NCBI RefSeq assembly: GCF_023516435.1 | Contig: NZ_CP097332.1 | Span: forward strand, 3,162,001 to 3,226,000 | Length of the DNA stretch: 64,000 nucleotides | Direction: 5' to 3' | Source: Jatrophihabitans telluris | GTDB taxonomy: Bacteria; Actinomycetota; Actinomycetes; Mycobacteriales; Jatrophihabitantaceae | Shown here: piece by piece, positions 37,475 to 45,521 of the stretch | How the letters are laid out: the number at the start of each line of letters is the position of its first letter | Numbering within the stretch: position 1 is the stretch's first letter | Notes under the pieces: generated by a model | Database searches by the model: none | What the model saw: the letters and a program-made list of their open reading frames with translations, nothing else | Told to the model about the DNA's origin: nothing | Translations under genes and position numbers: made by a program

Positions 37475-38871
37475 GCCGACTCGCCGCCCGTCCTACGGGC
37501 TTTGCTCAACCGGCCCGCGACCCGCCGGGTCCGCGAGACGATCCGCTTTCCGAGCAGGGAGATTCCGCCCTCGCGGACGAGCGCGGAGAACCGGCGTAGG
37601 TCGGCCTCGGCCGGATTGCGGGGTGGCAACAGGTGGCGCGCCATTCGCCGCGGGTCGATGCTGCTGTCCGCGGCGCGGTGGGCGTCGGCGCAGAAGTCCA
37701 CCAGCGGCGCCAGCGCAGTCGGCCACGCGAAGCGTTCGCGTTCCCGCTCGACGGCGACGCGGCAGGCGCGGGCGAAGTCCTCGTCGTAGAGCACCCGGGT
37801 GATGGCCTCGGCCAGCCCGGCGACGTCCCCCTCCGCCACTGTCACCCCGAGACCGTTGGCGCCCACCAGGTCGCCGAGGCTGTCCCCGCCGGTGGACACG
37901 ATCGGCAGGCCTGCCCAGAAGTAGTCCAGGATCCTGGTCCGGAAGGAGAAGATCGTCTCCAGATGGGACAGGTGCGTGCTGACACCGGCGTCGGCGTCGA
38001 GCAGGTAATTGGCACGCTCGTCGTAGGGAACCCAGCCCTCGTTGAAGAACACGTGCTTGCCGGTGAGGCCCAGCGACTCCGACAGCTGCCGCGTGTCCCA
38101 GGCGGCCTTCATGGCCGGCACGTTCGGGTTCGGATGCTTCATGCCCAGGAAGAACAGGCGAAAGTCCTCATGCTCGGCCCGCACGAGATCCACCGCCCGG
38201 ATCAGCGTGACCGGGTCGAACCAGTTGTAGACACCGCCGGCCCACAACAGCACCTTGTCCTGCGGTCCGATCCCGTCCACGACCGACCTGATCCCCGGAC
38301 CCGAACGCGCCGGCGGTTGCGGGTCCACGCCGAACGGGCAGATCGCGATCAGCGACCGCAAGGACGGATCGGCCAGGTAGTTGTCCGGGTTCAACCGGCC
38401 GACGGCGGCGAGCTGGCCGAGCCACAGGTTGCGCTGAACCTCGCTGGCACACAGGAAGAAGTCGCCACGGACGAGCTGGGCGTTGAGCACCTGGGTGGTG
38501 AGGTCCGCGGTGGCCCGACGCTGGACCAGGGGTTGCCCGCTGAGCTGCTCGAGTTGCTCCAGGTGGATCGGGTCGTAGAGATCCATGACGAGGATCTTGT
38601 CGGTGCGCAGCAGCCACGAGGCGTGGAAGGACACGAAGCCCTGCAGGACGACGATCTCAGCATCGGCGACGGCGGCGCGCAGCTCGTCCCAGCCGGCGAA
38701 AAGGCAACGGTAACCCGGGCGGCTGATCTCGCACCGCAGAGTCGAGATCAGCGTGACGTCGTGGTCGAGGCTGAGCTGTTCGGCGATGTTGACCGCCCGG
38801 ATCGCCGGACCGGCCATCTGCCCGGCCAGCACGTCGGGCGTGATGACGGCGATGCGCCGGCGGGTCGGCAC
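37471..38871 (-). CDS. GT4-like glycosyltransferase, paralogue of the dual enzyme's C-terminal half
   Basis: GT-B glycosyltransferase of 466 residues: GQMAGPAIRAVNIAEQLS, VMDLYDPIHLEQLEQLSG, RGDFFLCASEVQRNLWLGQL, WAGGVYNWFDPVTLIRAVDL, FFNEGWVPYDERANYLLDAD and FRTRILDYFWAGLPIV. These blocks match the C-terminal domain of the protein at 29687-32176 almost segment for segment, so one arose from the other by duplication. It has an additional basic C-terminal tail. GTG 38871 lies three bases after the rmlD stop. Confidence 0.86.
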   Translation of the reverse strand: MPTRRRIAVITPDVLAGQMAGPAIRAVNIAEQLSLDHDVTLISTLRCEISRPGYRCLFAGWDELRAAVADAEIVVLQGFVSFHASWLLRTDKILVMDLYDPIHLEQLEQLSGQPLVQRRATADLTTQVLNAQLVRGDFFLCASEVQRNLWLGQLAAVGRLNPDNYLADPSLRSLIAICPFGVDPQPPARSGPGIRSVVDGIGPQDKVLLWAGGVYNWFDPVTLIRAVDLVRAEHEDFRLFFLGMKHPNPNVPAMKAAWDTRQLSESLGLTGKHVFFNEGWVPYDERANYLLDADAGVSTHLSHLETIFSFRTRILDYFWAGLPIVSTGGDSLGDLVGANGLGVTVAEGDVAGLAEAITRVLYDEDFARACRVAVERERERFAWPTALAPLVDFCADAHRAADSSIDPRRMARHLLPPRNPAEADLRRFSALVREGGISLLGKRIVSRTRRVAGRLSKARRTGGESA

Positions 38872-38874
38872 CCC

Positions 38875-39747
38875 TCAGGCTCCGCGCAGCGATTCGCCGA
38901 CCGTCGCGAAGGCGCGCGAGAGGGCGTCAGACCATTCCGGCATCGGGTTGAGCCCGGCTTCGCGCCACGTCCGGTCCGACAGCACCGAGTACGTGGGCCG
39001 ATTGGCGGCCATGCCGTAGGCCTCGCTGGTCGTGGGCAGCACCCGGGCCGGATCCGCGCCGAGCCGCGTGAAGATGGCCTGCGCGAAGGCGAACCAGGTG
39101 ATGTCACCGGTGCCGGTGCAGTGGTAGATGGCCGCGGGCGCATCGGACCGGGCCAGCTCGACGAGAGCGACCGCGAGGTCGAAGGACCAGGTCGGCGAAC
39201 CCCGCTGGTCGTCGACCACGGTGATGGTGTCCTTGGTCTTCTCCAGCCGCGCCATCGTCTTGACGAAGTTTCCCCCGCCCGCGCCGTAGACCCAGGCGGT
39301 CCGCACGACGTAACCGGTCTCGGGCAGCAGCTCACGCACGGCGCGTTCCCCGGCGAGCTTGGTGCGGCCGTAGGCGGACTTCGGAGCCGGCTCGTCGTCC
39401 ACCTCATAGGGCCGGTTGGCGTCGCCGGCGAAGACGTAGTCGGTGGAGACATGGATCAAGCGGATCCCGGCGCGGGCGGCCGCCGCGGCCAGGACGGCCG
39501 GTCCGGTCGCGTTGACCGCGTAGGCGGTGTCCTCGTCCTCCTCGGCGCGGTCCACCGCGGTGTAGGCGGCGGCGTTGACGATGACGTCGGGCGCGAACTG
39601 CTCCATCACGGCCTGAACGGCGGTCGAGTCGGTGATGTCGAGGACGTCGACGTCCACGGCATGCACGACGTCGGACGGAGTGTCCGCCAGGACCGTCTGC
39701 AGGTCGGTGCCGAGCTGTCCCTTGGAACCCGTGATCAGCCAGCGCAT
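38875..39747 (-). CDS. rmlD: dTDP-4-dehydrorhamnose reductase
   Basis: Last step of dTDP-L-rhamnose synthesis (EC 1.1.1.133), an NADPH-dependent short-chain reductase of 290 residues. The N-terminal MRWLITGSKGQLGTDLQTVL is the nucleotide-binding loop. VNAAAYTAVDRAEEDED, STDYVFAGD, and the catalytic Tyr-x3-Lys in YGRTKLAGE follow. It is four bases after rmlB and three before a glycosyltransferase gene, so all are co-transcribed. rmlA and rmlC are not in the window. Confidence 0.95.
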   Translation of the reverse strand: MRWLITGSKGQLGTDLQTVLADTPSDVVHAVDVDVLDITDSTAVQAVMEQFAPDVIVNAAAYTAVDRAEEDEDTAYAVNATGPAVLAAAAARAGIRLIHVSTDYVFAGDANRPYEVDDEPAPKSAYGRTKLAGERAVRELLPETGYVVRTAWVYGAGGGNFVKTMARLEKTKDTITVVDDQRGSPTWSFDLAVALVELARSDAPAAIYHCTGTGDITWFAFAQAIFTRLGADPARVLPTTSEAYGMAANRPTYSVLSDRTWREAGLNPMPEWSDALSRAFATVGESLRGA

Positions 39748-39751
39748 CAGG

Positions 39752-40765
39752 TCAGACCTTCTCGATGTGAGCCACGGCCGCGCGTTCCTTCAGGGGCTCC
39801 CACCAGTCACGGTTGTCCCGGTACCACTGAACCGTGAGGTCCAGCCCGTGTTCGAAGCTCACCTGCGGCGCATAGCCCAGTTCGGCGGTCTTGGAGTAGT
39901 CGACCGAGTAACGCAGGTCGTGGCCTCCGCCGCGCGGGTCGACGATCGGCTGCACGTAGGACCAGTCGCGGCCGGTCGCGGCCAGCAGCTTCTCGGTCAG
40001 CTCCCGGTTGGACAGCTCGCGGCCACCACCAATGTTGTAGAACTCGCCCGGCGCGCCCTTCTCGACGACGAGCTGGATGCCGCGGCAGTGGTCGGCGACG
40101 AACAGCCAGTCCCGGACGTTGGCTCCCTCGCCGTACAGCGGGACCTTCCTCCCGTCGAGCAGGTTCGTCACGAACAGCGGGATGACCTTCTCCGGGAAGT
40201 GATAGGGCCCGTAGTTGTTCGAGCACCGGGTGATCGAGATGTTGAGGCCATAGCTCTTGGCGTAGGCCCGTGCGATCAGGTCGGAGCCGGCTTTGGCCGC
40301 CGAGTACGGCGAATTCGGCTCGAGAATCTGGTCCTCGGTCCAGGAACCGTCGTCGATCGACCCGTAGACCTCATCGGTGGAGATGTGCACCACGCGGCCG
40401 ATGTCGTGGCGGAGCGCGGCCTCGAACACCTGCTGCGCCCCGAAGACATTGGTCTGGACGAAGTCGGCCGCACCGGTGATCGAGCGATCGACGTGCGACT
40501 CGGCCGCGAAGTTGACCAGCACGTCGTGACCGGGCAGGGCCTGGTCGAGATCGGCGGCGCTGCAGATGTCGCCCTGGAAGAAGCGGTAGCGCGGGCTGTC
40601 GGCCACCGGGGCGAGGTTGGCCAGGTTGCCGGCGTAGGTCAGCTTGTCGAACACGGTGACCTCGGCTCCGGCGAACGCCGGGAACTGGTCGGTCAGGAGA
40701 TCGCGGACGTACTGCGACCCGATGAATCCGGCACCGCCGGTGACTAGTACACGCATGGGGGCCAT
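39752..40765 (-). CDS. rmlB: dTDP-glucose 4,6-dehydratase
   Basis: Second step of dTDP-rhamnose synthesis (EC 4.2.1.46), an NAD-containing extended SDR of 337 residues. Features: RVLVTGGAGFIGSQYVRDLL, FAAESHVDRSI, STDEVYGSIDDGSWTED, catalytic YSAAKAGSDLIARAYAKSYG, and the substrate part RCSNNYGPYHFPEKVIPL. ATG 40765 is taken; ATG 40756 is also possible and begins the same Rossmann strand. It heads the long minus-strand glycan block, with the divergent LCP gene 89 bases away. Confidence 0.96.
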   Translation of the reverse strand: MAPMRVLVTGGAGFIGSQYVRDLLTDQFPAFAGAEVTVFDKLTYAGNLANLAPVADSPRYRFFQGDICSAADLDQALPGHDVLVNFAAESHVDRSITGAADFVQTNVFGAQQVFEAALRHDIGRVVHISTDEVYGSIDDGSWTEDQILEPNSPYSAAKAGSDLIARAYAKSYGLNISITRCSNNYGPYHFPEKVIPLFVTNLLDGRKVPLYGEGANVRDWLFVADHCRGIQLVVEKGAPGEFYNIGGGRELSNRELTEKLLAATGRDWSYVQPIVDPRGGGHDLRYSVDYSKTAELGYAPQVSFEHGLDLTVQWYRDNRDWWEPLKERAAVAHIEKV

Positions 40766-40854
40766 CGTTCCATATCGTGAGGCCGCCTGAGATCACCCTG
40801 AGCACACGGACGCGGCGCCGCTGCCCTCCCGGTTACGGCGGGTAACCTCGGTCG

Positions 40855-42552
40855 GTGCCTTCCAATTACGATCCGGGAACCGGCGGTCGCAATCCCGGCT
40901 CCGGTGCCTCCCGTGGGGACCTGCCGCCGGAGCTCGACCCGCGCCGTGGGCGCCGTCCGGGCTCCCCGAGCGGAAACCGGCCCTCGGACCTGCCACCCGG
41001 CCTCGACCCGCGAGGCCGCGGCTCCAACACTCGGTCCGCGCGCCGGGCCGCCGGTGGTGCCGGAACCCGCAGCACCCTGGCCGGGGTCGGAATCGGGGTG
41101 CAGATCGTCGCGGCACTGCTGTCGCTGACCGTCCTCGTCGGCAGTGGCTGGGCGTGGGCCACCTACCGAAGCTTCCGATCGAATCTGAACACCGTCAATG
41201 CGATTCCCGGCGACACCAACGCCGCGAAGAACAACATCGACGGTAAGGACCAGAACATCCTCATCGTCGGCAACGACGACCGCGACTCGGCCACCCCCAC
41301 CGAGCTCAAGCAGCTCGGCACGACCAAGGACGGGGGCAGCTACAACACCGACACGATGATGTTGATGCACGTCCCCGCCAACGGTTCCAAGGCCACGGTC
41401 ATCTCCTTCCCGCGCGACTCATACGTGTCCATTCCGGGCCACGGCATGAACAAGCTCAACGCCGCGTATCCGCTGGGAGTCAACGACGGCAACGGCGACA
41501 AGGCCAAGGGCGCGCAGTTGCTGGTCAAGACCATCGAGAACCTGACGAACCTCAAGATCGACCACTACGTCCAGGTCGACCTGCTCGGCTTCTACCGGAT
41601 CTCCAACGCCATCGGCGGCGTGACGGTCTGCATGAACCACGCGGTCGGACCGGCCACCTTCACCGGCCAGACCGGGAGCTACATCGATTCCGGTTATGAG
41701 AACGGTGTGTTCGTCAAGAGCTACTCCGGCATCGATCTGAAGAAGGGCAACAACACCATCAAGGGCCTGCAAGCACTGGCTTTCGTCCGCCAGCGCCACG
41801 GCCTGCCCAACGGGGACCTGGACCGCATCAAGCGCCAGCAGTACTTCCTGTCGGCGGTGTTCCGCAAGATGGCCTCGGCCGGCACCCTGCTCAACCCGTT
41901 CAAGCTGCAGAGCCTGCTCAGGGCGGTCACCAGCTCCCTCACGATGGACTCGGGGCTGGACCCGCTCAAGCTGGCCCAGCAACTGCAGAACCTGCAGGCC
42001 GGCAACGTCAAGTTCACGACCATTCCGACGAACGGGTTCAACGACAACACGCCGGTCGGCAGCGTCGTGGTCGTCAACACCTCCGCGATGAGTGACTTCA
42101 TCGATTCGCTCATGGGTACCGACGCCGCCAGCGCGCTGAAGAAGGCGACCGCGGCCGACCCGTTGACGGTGACGGTGTCGGTTGCCAACGACACCAACTC
42201 CAACGACGGCATCGAGTCGAAGAACGCGGCCGCCCTGCGCGCACTCGGCTTCAAGACGACGCTGCCCTCGGCCACCAGTGACGTGCTGGCCAAGACCACG
42301 ATTCGCTACCCGAGCGGTATGGAGAGCCAGGCCAAGGCTGTGCAGGCCCAGGTCCCCACGGCGGTCATGGAGCGCACCGGCACCGCCAAGGGCGTCGAGC
42401 TCCTGCTGGGCAACAACGGAGTACAGGTCAAGTCCCTGACGCCCAAGAGCTCGTCGAGCTCCACAGCACCGGCGCCCTCGACCTCGACCTCGACGTCCAG
42501 CTCGACCGCGACCACGGTGACGACCGCGGCCGACGCCGGCTGCATCAACTAA
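40855..42552 (+). CDS. LytR-CpsA-Psr (LCP) family cell-wall glycopolymer ligase
   Basis: Membrane-anchored enzyme of 565 residues that moves a glycan from its lipid carrier to peptidoglycan, outside the cell. A Pro/Arg/Gly-rich cytosolic tail (1-72) leads to one transmembrane helix (about 75-102). The LCP domain follows: NTDTMMLMHV, ISFPRDSYVSIPGHGMNKLN, VDLLGFYRISNAIGGV, and FVRQRHGLPNGDLDRIKRQQ with the phosphate-binding Arg residues. A LytR_C domain (about 410-500) and a Ser/Thr-rich tail end the protein. It is divergent from rmlB and is the natural ligase for the glycan made by that block. Confidence 0.93.
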   Translation: MPSNYDPGTGGRNPGSGASRGDLPPELDPRRGRRPGSPSGNRPSDLPPGLDPRGRGSNTRSARRAAGGAGTRSTLAGVGIGVQIVAALLSLTVLVGSGWAWATYRSFRSNLNTVNAIPGDTNAAKNNIDGKDQNILIVGNDDRDSATPTELKQLGTTKDGGSYNTDTMMLMHVPANGSKATVISFPRDSYVSIPGHGMNKLNAAYPLGVNDGNGDKAKGAQLLVKTIENLTNLKIDHYVQVDLLGFYRISNAIGGVTVCMNHAVGPATFTGQTGSYIDSGYENGVFVKSYSGIDLKKGNNTIKGLQALAFVRQRHGLPNGDLDRIKRQQYFLSAVFRKMASAGTLLNPFKLQSLLRAVTSSLTMDSGLDPLKLAQQLQNLQAGNVKFTTIPTNGFNDNTPVGSVVVVNTSAMSDFIDSLMGTDAASALKKATAADPLTVTVSVANDTNSNDGIESKNAAALRALGFKTTLPSATSDVLAKTTIRYPSGMESQAKAVQAQVPTAVMERTGTAKGVELLLGNNGVQVKSLTPKSSSSSTAPAPSTSTSTSSSTATTVTTAADAGCIN

Positions 42553-42561
42553 CGCCGAAGC

Positions 42562-43281
42562 ATGGCACTCACCGCCGAGTCGGCCTTCGACGCGAGGCTG
42601 ACCGCTGATCCGTCCGCGCCGTTGCTCACCTTCTACGACGACGAGACCGGGGAACGCGCGGAGTTGTCGGCCCGCTCGCTGGGCAACTGGGTGGCCAAGA
42701 CACACCACCTGCTCGGCGACGAGTTGGGGCTGGGCGTGGGCGACCGTGCCTATGTGAGCCTGCCGGTGCACTGGCTGGCCGCACCGATCCTGCTCGGGTG
42801 CTGGTTCGCGGGCCTGGAAGTGGTCAGTTCCGCCGGCTCCGCCTCGGTGGCCTTCGGCGACGCCGAGACGTTGCTCGGGACCGATCTGTCGGGTGTGGAC
42901 GAGGTCTTCGCGGTGTCGCTGCTGTCGATGGCCCGGTCGGCCGAGCCCCCGCCGCGGATGTCGGACTACGCCGCCACGGTCCGCCCGCACGCCGACGCGT
43001 GGGCCGGAGTGCGCCCCCAGGGTGCGCCCGACGAGGCCGCGCTCGACGGACTCAGCCGCACCGAACTCGGCCGGCGCGCGACCACGCGGGCCGGTGAGCT
43101 GGGACTGTCGGCCGGCGGCCGGCTGCTCTGGCAGCGCGCGGGTCGTTTCACCGCCGATGGCTGGGTCGATGCCCTGCTCGCCCCGCTGATCGTCGGCGGG
43201 TCCGTGGTTCTTGTGCGTCATGGCGACCCCGCCCGCTTGACGGACCGGGTCCGGACCGAGAAAGTCACCGTGACCGCCTGA
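42562..43281 (+). CDS. TIGR03089 family protein
   Basis: Actinobacterial protein of 239 residues matching TIGR03089, which looks like only the N-terminal part of an acyl-CoA synthetase/AMP-binding enzyme: LLTFYDDETGERAELSARSLGNWVAKTHHLL, GDRAYVSLPVHWLAAPILLGCWFAGLEVV. The AMP-binding P-loop and C-terminal lid are absent, so no ligase activity is expected. The conserved position behind an LCP gene is the same as in Mycobacterium. Its function is unknown. ATG 42562 lies ten bases after the LCP stop. Confidence 0.87.
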   Translation: MALTAESAFDARLTADPSAPLLTFYDDETGERAELSARSLGNWVAKTHHLLGDELGLGVGDRAYVSLPVHWLAAPILLGCWFAGLEVVSSAGSASVAFGDAETLLGTDLSGVDEVFAVSLLSMARSAEPPPRMSDYAATVRPHADAWAGVRPQGAPDEAALDGLSRTELGRRATTRAGELGLSAGGRLLWQRAGRFTADGWVDALLAPLIVGGSVVLVRHGDPARLTDRVRTEKVTVTA

Positions 43282-43324
43282 TCGGTCGCCCGTCGATGAC
43301 CGCTGTATGAAGGGATGTGCCACC

Positions 43325-44104
43325 GTGGACAAGGTCCTTGGGTCCGCTGCCGAAGCGGTGGCCGATGTCGGGTCCGGATCATCGCTGGCAGTCGGCGGCT
43401 TCGGACTCTGCGGCATCCCGCTGGTGCTCATCCAGGCTCTGCTCGCCCAGGGCGCCTCGGCGCTGGAGACGGTGTCGAACAACTGCGGGGTGGACGGCGC
43501 GGGCCTGGGGCTGTTGCTCGAAGCGGGCCGGATCGCCCGCACGGTGTCTTCCTACGTCGGTGAGAACAAGGAGTTCGCGCGTCAGTACCTGTCGGGCGAG
43601 CTGGAGGTCGAGCTGACTCCGCAGGGCACGCTGGCCGAGCGGCTACGGGCCGGGGGCTCCGGCATCCCGGCCTTCTACACGCCAGCCGGGGTGGGCACCT
43701 GGATCGCCGAAGGCGGACTGCCGTGGCGTTACGCCGCGGACGGCTCCGTCGCGCTGGCGTCACCGGCGAAACAGACGCGTGCCTTCAACGGTCAGGACTA
43801 CGTGCTGGAGGAGGCGATCGTGACCGACTTCGCCCTGGTGCGGGCGGCCGTCGGCGACCGGCACGGCAACCTCGTCTACGACGCGTCCGCCCGCAACTTC
43901 AACCCGCTCTGCGCGATGGCCGGACGCATCACCATCGCCGAGGTCGAGCAGCTGGTCGAGCCCGGCGAGATCGACCCGGCGCAGGTGCACACTCCGGGCG
44001 TCTTCGTCCAGCGCGTGGTCGAGGTGGGCACCGAGGGCAAGCGGATCGAGAAGCGGACGGTGCGACCTCACGAGGCCGGCCACGACCACGAACGGGGATT
44101 GTGA
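43325..44104 (+). CDS. scoA: 3-oxoacid CoA-transferase subunit A
   Basis: Alpha subunit (259 residues) of a succinyl-CoA:3-ketoacid CoA-transferase, used in ketone-body or short-chain acid breakdown. Family motifs: [76 protein letters not shown] and [16 protein letters not shown] 43325 gives the family start [12 protein letters not shown] and has AAGGG upstream; ATG 43307 would add six residues but has no ribosome site. It overlaps or abuts the B subunit gene. Confidence 0.92.
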   Translation: MDKVLGSAAEAVADVGSGSSLAVGGFGLCGIPLVLIQALLAQGASALETVSNNCGVDGAGLGLLLEAGRIARTVSSYVGENKEFARQYLSGELEVELTPQGTLAERLRAGGSGIPAFYTPAGVGTWIAEGGLPWRYAADGSVALASPAKQTRAFNGQDYVLEEAIVTDFALVRAAVGDRHGNLVYDASARNFNPLCAMAGRITIAEVEQLVEPGEIDPAQVHTPGVFVQRVVEVGTEGKRIEKRTVRPHEAGHDHERGL

Positions 44105-44106
44105 GC

Positions 44107-44739
44107 ATGGCCTGGACACGGACGGAACTCGCGGCCCGGGTCGCTCAGGAGCTGTCGGACGGGCAGTACGTCAACCTGGGGATCGGCCTGCCGACGCTGG
44201 TCCCCAACTACGTTCCCGCCGGGGTGCACCTGGTGCTGCAGTCGGAGAACGGCATCCTCGGCGTCGGGCCCTATCCCTATGACGACGAGGTCGACGAGGA
44301 CCTCATCAACGCAGGCAAGGAGACGGTCACCGTGCTGCCCGGTGCCTCGTTCTTCGACTCCGCCCTGTCGTTCGGCATGATCCGCGGGGGTCACATCGAT
44401 GTGGCGATCCTGGGCGCGATGCAGGTTGCGGCCAACGGCGATCTCGCCAACTGGACCATTCCCGGCAAGATGATCAAGGGCATGGGCGGGGCGATGGATC
44501 TGGTGCACGGCGCGCGGCGGGTCATCGTCATGATGGAGCACACCGCCAAGGACGGCACCCCCAAGATCGTGGACACCTGCAGTTTGCCCCTGACCGGCAA
44601 GGGATGTGTCCAACAGATCATCACCGACCTGGCCGTCATCGACATCACCGGCGACGGCCTCGTGCTGCGAGAGACGGCCCCAGGGGTCACGGTCGAGGAC
44701 GTCCGGGCCGTGACTCAACCGGCGCTGCTCGCCGGTTGA
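44107..44739 (+). CDS. scoB: 3-oxoacid CoA-transferase subunit B
   Basis: Beta subunit (210 residues) carrying the catalytic glutamate, Glu47 in LQSENGILG, which forms the enzyme-CoA thioester. It has [42 protein letters not shown] and the [14 protein letters not shown] region. ATG 44107 follows GGGGA at good spacing; GTG 44101 overlaps the A-subunit stop and is the alternative. The two subunits form the active heteromer. Confidence 0.93.
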   Translation: MAWTRTELAARVAQELSDGQYVNLGIGLPTLVPNYVPAGVHLVLQSENGILGVGPYPYDDEVDEDLINAGKETVTVLPGASFFDSALSFGMIRGGHIDVAILGAMQVAANGDLANWTIPGKMIKGMGGAMDLVHGARRVIVMMEHTAKDGTPKIVDTCSLPLTGKGCVQQIITDLAVIDITGDGLVLRETAPGVTVEDVRAVTQPALLAG

Positions 44740-44791
44740 GGCCGGCCGGGGCTCGGGACTCGTTGTCGGAACCCTGGTGCAGACTGGCGCC

Positions 44792-45424
44792 ATGCTCTCG
44801 CTGCCGGGCCACGCTCTGCCCGCATCGACGGACCGACCTGAGACCGCGTTTCTGCTGTCGCTGCCGAGCCAGGTCGGCCCGCTGAACCTGGCCGTGACGC
44901 CCGTCGGCGTGGCCGCCCTGGGTTGGGGCACGCGCGAGTCGTTCGGGCGCTGGCTGGCCCTCGCTCCGGACCCGTCCCCGACCGCGCCGGTGCGCGCGCT
45001 GGCAGAGCAGGCCACCACCGAGCTCTCGGAATACTTCGCCGGCACCCGCACGCGGTTCACCCTGCCGCTGGACTGGCGACTGACGCGGCGCGTCCAGCAG
45101 ATCGTGCTGCGGTGCCTGTATGACACGGTGCCTTTCGGCGCCAGCATCACCTACGGCGCGCTTGCGCGACGCAGCGGTACCGGGGTGCCGGCGCGCGGCA
45201 TCGGCTCGATCATGGGGTCGAACCCGTTGCCGGTGATCGTGCCCTGCCACCGAGTGTTGTCGGCCTCCGGGCTCGGCGGCTACAGCGGCGGCCAACGCCC
45301 GAGCGAAACCGACACCGGTGGCTCGAGCCGCTATGGACTGGAGACCAAGCGCTGGTTGCTCACCTTCGAGCAGATCCTGCCGCCGACCCTGGGATGGGAT
45401 CCGGCCGCGCCCCTGCTCAGCTGA
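44792..45424 (+). CDS. ogt: Methylated-DNA-protein-cysteine methyltransferase
   Basis: Suicide repair protein of 210 residues that takes alkyl groups from O6-alkylguanine. The acceptor is Cys152 in IVPCHRV, followed by GLGGYSGG; the helix-turn-helix with the arginine finger is in the preceding SITYGALARRSGTGVPARGIGSIMGSNP. A segment TDTGGSSRYGLETKRWLL completes the domain. ATG 44792 is used; GTG 44777 would add five residues and neither has a clear ribosome site. Its end meets a GNAT remnant and cinA on the other strand. Confidence 0.92.
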   Translation: MLSLPGHALPASTDRPETAFLLSLPSQVGPLNLAVTPVGVAALGWGTRESFGRWLALAPDPSPTAPVRALAEQATTELSEYFAGTRTRFTLPLDWRLTRRVQQIVLRCLYDTVPFGASITYGALARRSGTGVPARGIGSIMGSNPLPVIVPCHRVLSASGLGGYSGGQRPSETDTGGSSRYGLETKRWLLTFEQILPPTLGWDPAAPLLS

Positions 45425-45521
45425 GGTTCGTCTCCACGACCGCGTTGAACTGCATTCCGCGGTAGCCGCTGTCCCCCGCGCACCGCAGGACATCCTGAAC
45501 CCCGCCGGGCAGGCCGATCAT
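45417..45521 (-). pseudogene. Remnant of a GNAT-family acetyltransferase
   Basis: A 34-codon frame beginning at an ATG that overlaps the cinA stop ends in VLRCAGDSGYRGMQFNAVVE then TNLS and TGA. GYRGMQFNAVVxTN is the acetyl-CoA-binding region of a common actinobacterial GNAT family, where it is followed by AVxLWxSLGF. Here the frame stops at that point, inside the 3' end of ogt, and there is no N-terminal domain. It is best read as the leftover of a gene that once followed cinA. A real 34-residue peptide is less likely. Confidence 0.5.

Noticed and set aside
37633-39837. A 734-codon plus-strand frame opposite a glycosyltransferase and rmlD
   Set aside because: It is an antisense shadow without motifs, crossing two well-supported genes.
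41419-43542. A 707-codon minus-strand frame opposite LCP, TIGR03089 and scoA
   Set aside because: It is an antisense shadow; all three plus-strand genes have clear families.
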